The translations under genes were made by a program, and so were the position numbers. The notes under the pieces were generated by a model. The model worked only from the letters and a program-made list of their open reading frames with translations, did no database searches and was not told where the DNA came from. 24,830 nucleotides of DNA from Myxococcales bacterium UBA5297 (GTDB taxonomy: Bacteria > Myxococcota > Myxococcia > Myxococcales > UBA5297): positions 18,167-42,996 of the forward strand of contig DHSB01000219.1 in assembly GCA_002408385.1 (NCBI GenBank), given 5' to 3'. Positions 21,740 to 24,830 of the stretch are shown one piece after another; position 1 is the stretch's first letter, and the number at the start of each line of letters is the position of its first letter.

Positions 21740-22639
21740 ATGATTTCACTCCGAATCCGAACCCGCCAGGGACAAGAGACCGCTCTTCCCCTCGCCCCCG
21801 GCCGTCACTTGGCGGGCGGCGGTGACGCTGACCCCCTCAGAATCGCCGGCTTGCCACCGGAAGCGCTCGACCTCGAGGTGGCCGCCGACTCAGTGATTGT
21901 CATCGCGCGGCTGCCCGGATTCCTGGTCTCGGGGCAGCCGCTGGGGGTCGCGCAGCGCCGGTTCGTCCGGCCCAGCGACAAGCTCGAGCACGGCGACCTC
22001 GAGCTCTCCTTCGAGTATCCCGAGCGCGCCCAGGCAGACGGGACCGCCGCCCTCGCCCGCGGAGTTCTCGCCGGAGCGCTCCAGTGCGCGAGCCAGACCC
22101 CCATCCCGACGCTCGTCTGGCTCAACGGACCCGACTGCGGAAAGCGCCTGCCGCTGCTCGATGAGGCGGTCTTCCTCGGCCGGGGAGAGGGCTCGGCGGC
22201 TCGCGTGCGCGACGGACTGGCTTCCAGAGTCCACGCGAAGGTGGTGCTCAAGGACGGCGAAGCCCGCGTCGTGGACTTGCAGAGCGCCAACGGCCTCTTT
22301 GTCGATCGGGCGAAGGTCGAAGGGGAACACCTGCTGTGGGGAGGTGAAGTGCTTCAGGTCGGCGACACCGAGATCGCCTTCGAGGCCAAGCTCCAGAGGC
22401 CGCCCGAGCCGCCGCCTCCGATGGAGACGTCCTCCGACGAGCCTGAGCCTGCGCAGCCTCCGGCAGATCCTCGTGCCCCCTGCGCTGCTGCCGAAGAAGC
22501 CCCCGCCGCAGAACGGCCGGCCACCCGGCCAGCCGGGGCGCTACGCCGGCGCTTTGCGATTCTCGAAATCGCCGCGATAGCGGCCGCGGCGCTCGCCGCT
22601 GCCGGAGGATTGGCGGTGGCCTGGCTCCTGTTGAGATGA
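21740..22639 (+). CDS. Tail-anchored FHA-domain protein
   Basis: The 299-residue product has a canonical FHA domain at about 123-216. Its markers are Gly147-Arg148 in F-L-G-R-G-E, S-R-V-H (162-165) and Asn184-Gly185 in S-A-N-G-L-F-V-D. An acidic Pro/Ala/Glu-rich linker (about 220-265) follows, then a basic stop and a single C-terminal transmembrane helix (about 275-297) ending L-L-L-R. This is tail-anchored topology with the FHA domain in the cytoplasm. Residues 1-93 have FHA-like beta periodicity but lack the binding residues, so they may be a degenerate FHA domain. The start at ATG 21740 has only a distant GGAG (about 12 nt). The gene is divergent from the CBM9-like lipoprotein gene and convergent with cysK. 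Phosphopeptide binding is known for the family; the partner is unknown. Confidence 0.82.
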   Translation: MISLRIRTRQGQETALPLAPGRHLAGGGDADPLRIAGLPPEALDLEVAADSVIVIARLPGFLVSGQPLGVAQRRFVRPSDKLEHGDLELSFEYPERAQADGTAALARGVLAGALQCASQTPIPTLVWLNGPDCGKRLPLLDEAVFLGRGEGSAARVRDGLASRVHAKVVLKDGEARVVDLQSANGLFVDRAKVEGEHLLWGGEVLQVGDTEIAFEAKLQRPPEPPPPMETSSDEPEPAQPPADPRAPCAAAEEAPAAERPATRPAGALRRRFAILEIAAIAAAALAAAGGLAVAWLLLR

Positions 22640-22668
22640 GCCGGGGGCAGCGTGGAAAGCGATCGCGC

Positions 22669-22695
22669 GCGGCCTGCCGGGGTCCGACAGGCCGC
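22669..22695. terminator. Hairpin between converging FHA and cysK genes
   Basis: A perfect 8-bp stem (GCGGCCTG at 22669-22676 with CAGGCCGC at 22688-22695) with an 11-nt loop lies in the 74-bp gap between two converging stop codons. It has no T-tract on either strand. It may act as a bidirectional transcription end. Confidence 0.4.
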
Positions 22696-22713
22696 TCGGC
22701 TTGCCGCCAACTG

Positions 22714-23613
22714 CTAGAGCAGCGCCGAGGAGAAGTACCGCTCCGCCCTGTCGGGGAGGACTGTCGCTACCCTCGCGTGCGGCCCGAGGAAGGCCGCCTC
22801 GCGCATCGCGGCAAAGACATTGGCGCCGGCCGAGGTGCCGACGAGCAGCCCCTCGTGGCGCGCCAGCTCCCGGGTCACTTTCACGGCCTCGTCATCGGTG
22901 ACCTCGACGACGTGGTTGATGATCGTCGTGTCGAGCACCGTGGGGATAAAGCCGTCGCCGATGCCCTGGATCTGATGCAGCCCCGGCTCGTGGCCGAGCA
23001 GTGCCGAGACGTTCTTGGGCTCGACGGCGACGATGCGGATGCTCGGGTTCTTCTCTTTGAGGAAGCGGCCCACACCCGCCAGCGTACCCCCGGAGCCCAC
23101 CCCCGCGACAAAGGAGTCGATCTTGCCGCCCATCTGCTCCCAGATCTCGGGACCGGTCGTGCGGTAGTGCGCCTCTGGGTTCGCCGGGTTCTCGAACTGC
23201 TGGGCTACCCAAGAGCCCGGGATGGTCTCGTGTAGCTCGTAGACCTTCTTGAGCGCTCCATCGAGCGACTCCTCGGCCGGCGTGCGAACACACTCGCCGC
23301 CGAACGCGGCGATGACCTTCTTGCGCTCCTCGCTCATGTTCTCGGGCATGACGAGGATGACCCGGTAGCCGCGCCGGGCGCCGACGAATGCGAGGCCAAT
23401 TCCTGTGTTGCCCGAGGTGGCCTCGATGATGGTTGCGCCGGGCTTGAGGCGGCCCTCGCGCTCGGCTGCCTCGATCATTTCCTTGGCGACCCGATCCTTG
23501 ATCGAGCCACCGGGATTGAGGAATTCGGCCTTGCCATAGACCTGGCCCTTGCCGAGGGTCTCAAGCCGGATGAGCGGTGTATTTCCAATGGTATCGAGGA
23601 TGCCCTGCGCCAT
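22714..23613 (-). CDS. cysK: Cysteine synthase (O-acetylserine sulfhydrylase)
   Basis: The 299-residue cytosolic PLP enzyme makes cysteine from O-acetylserine and sulfide. The start is ATG 23613, with AAGGA about 10 nt upstream; a longer in-frame extension lacks family similarity. Markers are I-G-N-T-P-L-I-R-L (9-17), the PLP lysine Lys39 in N-P-G-G-S-I-K-D-R, the substrate loop T-S-G-N-T-G (66-71), the phosphate-binding G-S-G-G-T (173-177) and S-A-G-A-N with Ser261. The final motif reads P-D-R-A-E-R-Y-F-S where most homologues have P-D-S/T-G-E-R-Y. Length is normal. A possible -10 (TAGAAT, at 23677-23672 on the minus strand) has no good -35. It lies 146 bp downstream of a TPR gene on the same strand. 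CysK and CysM types cannot be separated with certainty. Confidence 0.93.
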   Translation of the reverse strand: MAQGILDTIGNTPLIRLETLGKGQVYGKAEFLNPGGSIKDRVAKEMIEAAEREGRLKPGATIIEATSGNTGIGLAFVGARRGYRVILVMPENMSEERKKVIAAFGGECVRTPAEESLDGALKKVYELHETIPGSWVAQQFENPANPEAHYRTTGPEIWEQMGGKIDSFVAGVGSGGTLAGVGRFLKEKNPSIRIVAVEPKNVSALLGHEPGLHQIQGIGDGFIPTVLDTTIINHVVEVTDDEAVKVTRELARHEGLLVGTSAGANVFAAMREAAFLGPHARVATVLPDRAERYFSSALL

Positions 23614-23759
23614 CTGATTACTGTCCTTTCGACCGAGTCTTGTCCCGGCCTGCGGTGTTGCAAGGCGCGAGATTCTAGTCGAACGGAGGGCTGGGCGACG
23701 CATACTTGCGGCGCGGTGCCCGGCGGCCCGCAAGCTCTCCGAAGCGGGCGGGAGGTTGG

Positions 23760-24830
23760 TTACTGCCCTATCTCGGCGAGGCGCTGGCGCGCGACCTCCT
23801 GGAGCCCGGGCTGGACGTCTGCCGAACGCGAGGCGATGTAGGCCTGGTAGTACGGGATCGCGTCCGCCTTGCGTCCCAATGCGTTGAGCGACTCGGCCAC
23901 CCCGAGGATCGGCGAGGCGAGCGTGGCGTCGAGCCGCATGGCCTGTGAGTAGTCGGCCAGGGCCCGCGCGTATTCGCGCTGGGCAAACCGGGCGCTACCA
24001 CGGGCAGTGAACGCCTGCGGAAAATCGGGCTTGGCGGCGATCGAGGCGTCGAACTGCCGAATGGCCTCGCCGAACCGCTGCTGTCCGTAGAGCTCGGCGC
24101 CCTTGATGTACAGCTCCTGCGGGGTGGGCGCGGCCGGTGGGGCAGCAGCAGCGGGCGGCTGGACGACAGGCTGCTGTTGGGCCTGAGCGGAACCTGCGGT
24201 CTCCGCGACGCCGCCGGTCGCGACCGGCGCGGCGGAGGCCGCTGCCGCAGCGCTCGCCACAGCCGGGGTCGCCGAGGCAGCGCCCGACGGGCTTGAGCCC
24301 CCGCCCATCAGTTTGCGGGCCTTCTCCACGTTCGCGAGCGCGGCCGAACGCGTCGCCTCGTCCACGTTCATCGTCAACACGCGCTGCCAGCGCTCAATCG
24401 CCTGCGGGAAGTAGTAGTTCTCGGCGTAAGCGACGCCGAGCTCGAAGACTGCCCGCGCATTGTGCGGATCGGCGTTGGTGGCATCTTGCAGCGCAAAGAG
24501 CGACTCACGCTTCTTTCCCGACGCACGCAACTGGAGCGCCTCGGCGAGCTTCTGGTCTGCGAAGGCGATCCGGTCGGGTGCGACGGGGACCGCGGGCGCC
24601 GTGGCGACCGCGGAAGCGGCGGGCGCGCTCGGAGCCTCGGTCGCAGCCGCCGTCGAGACCGGAGCTGCCGCCGCTGCTGCAGGCGCGGTCGCCACCGCGG
24701 TCGGTGCCACGGCCGCTACGCCCGCCACCGAAGCCCCCGGGAGCGTCGCCATCGCGCCCCCGCTCGCCGCCGCTTCGTCGCCGAGTTGTGCCGGCACGGC
24801 AACCGCGAGCTCCGAGCGCAGTTGCTCAAT
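23760..24830 (-). CDS. TPR-repeat protein, 5' part beyond the right edge
   Basis: The reading frame is open to the last base of the window: eleven codons upstream of GTG 24797 read I-E-Q-L-R-S-E-L-A-V-A without a stop. I therefore treat it as 5'-truncated, with 356 codons visible. After an Ala/Val/Pro-rich low-complexity stretch come two TPR-like repeats (about visible residues 87-165). Next is a second Ala/Pro/Gln-rich linker of about 75 residues, and then three TPRs up to the C-terminus. The clearest is A-E-L-Y-G-Q-Q-R-F-G-E-A-I-R-Q-F. TPRs are protein-protein interaction scaffolds. The two low-complexity linkers suggest an extended periplasmic or membrane-attached protein, but any N-terminal anchor lies outside the window. 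It may be co-transcribed with cysK, although a 146-bp gap separates them. Confidence 0.8.
   Translation of the reverse strand: MEQLRSELAVAVPAQLGDEAAASGGAMATLPGASVAGVAAVAPTAVATAPAAAAAAPVSTAAATEAPSAPAASAVATAPAVPVAPDRIAFADQKLAEALQLRASGKKRESLFALQDATNADPHNARAVFELGVAYAENYYFPQAIERWQRVLTMNVDEATRSAALANVEKARKLMGGGSSPSGAASATPAVASAAAAASAAPVATGGVAETAGSAQAQQQPVVQPPAAAAPPAAPTPQELYIKGAELYGQQRFGEAIRQFDASIAAKPDFPQAFTARGSARFAQREYARALADYSQAMRLDATLASPILGVAESLNALGRKADAIPYYQAYIASRSADVQPGLQEVARQRLAEIGQ

Noticed and set aside
23726..23749. GCCCGC/GCGGGC hairpin after the TPR gene
   Set aside because: It has only a 6-bp stem with a 12-nt loop and no T-tract on the minus strand, so it is not called as a terminator.

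Overview
The window is high-GC, densely coded bacterial DNA. It most resembles the Myxococcota (former Deltaproteobacteria). The best clue is a CdnL/CarD-type RNA polymerase regulator whose remembered match to Myxococcus CdnL is very close over almost the whole protein. Several two-component architectures typical of that group support this: FHA-transmembrane proteins, a giant multi-repeat lipoprotein and a CBM9-like lipoprotein. No mobile element, CRISPR array, rRNA or tRNA was seen. The organism call is an inference from gene content and base composition.

Layout. (1) 1-391: a 21-bp degenerate tandem repeat (7 copies, 1-147), then a non-coding lead-in. (2) 392-9880 (+): one giant lipoprotein of 3,162 residues. 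It has a lipobox, about 19 Ig-like domains of two kinds, a linker domain, and 21 FG-GAP/VCBS repeats with calcium-loop motifs. (3) 9881-10018: two adjacent hairpins, one suited to each converging gene. (4) 10019-14330 (-): three housekeeping genes, namely a class Ib aspartate aminotransferase, a WalJ/YycJ-type metallo-beta-lactamase-fold hydrolase and cysteinyl-tRNA synthetase. They are separated by two gene-free gaps of about 0.4 kb. (5) 14582-16069 (+): an FHA-TM-TPR-like signalling protein. (6) 16159-17469 (-): a two-TM hypothetical protein, then cdnL with a terminator between them. (7) 17677-20166 (+): comEC, divergent from cdnL, with two good sigma70-like promoters placed almost back to back. 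(8) 20372-21598 (-): a lipoprotein with a CBM9-like C-terminal domain. (9) 21740-22639 (+): a second, tail-anchored FHA protein. (10) 22714-24830 (-): cysteine synthase and an upstream TPR protein that runs off the right edge.

The genes do not form one pathway. Themes are cell-surface display (the giant lipoprotein and the CBM9-like lipoprotein), phosphothreonine signalling at the membrane (two FHA proteins), core transcription (CdnL), DNA uptake (ComEC) and cysteine/amino-acid metabolism (cysS, cysK, aspC). I see no convincing new defence or mobile system. The most distinctive object is the giant lipoprotein. The most testable regulatory observations are the cdnL/comEC divergent promoters and a recurring TAGGAT-type -10 element upstream of several genes.
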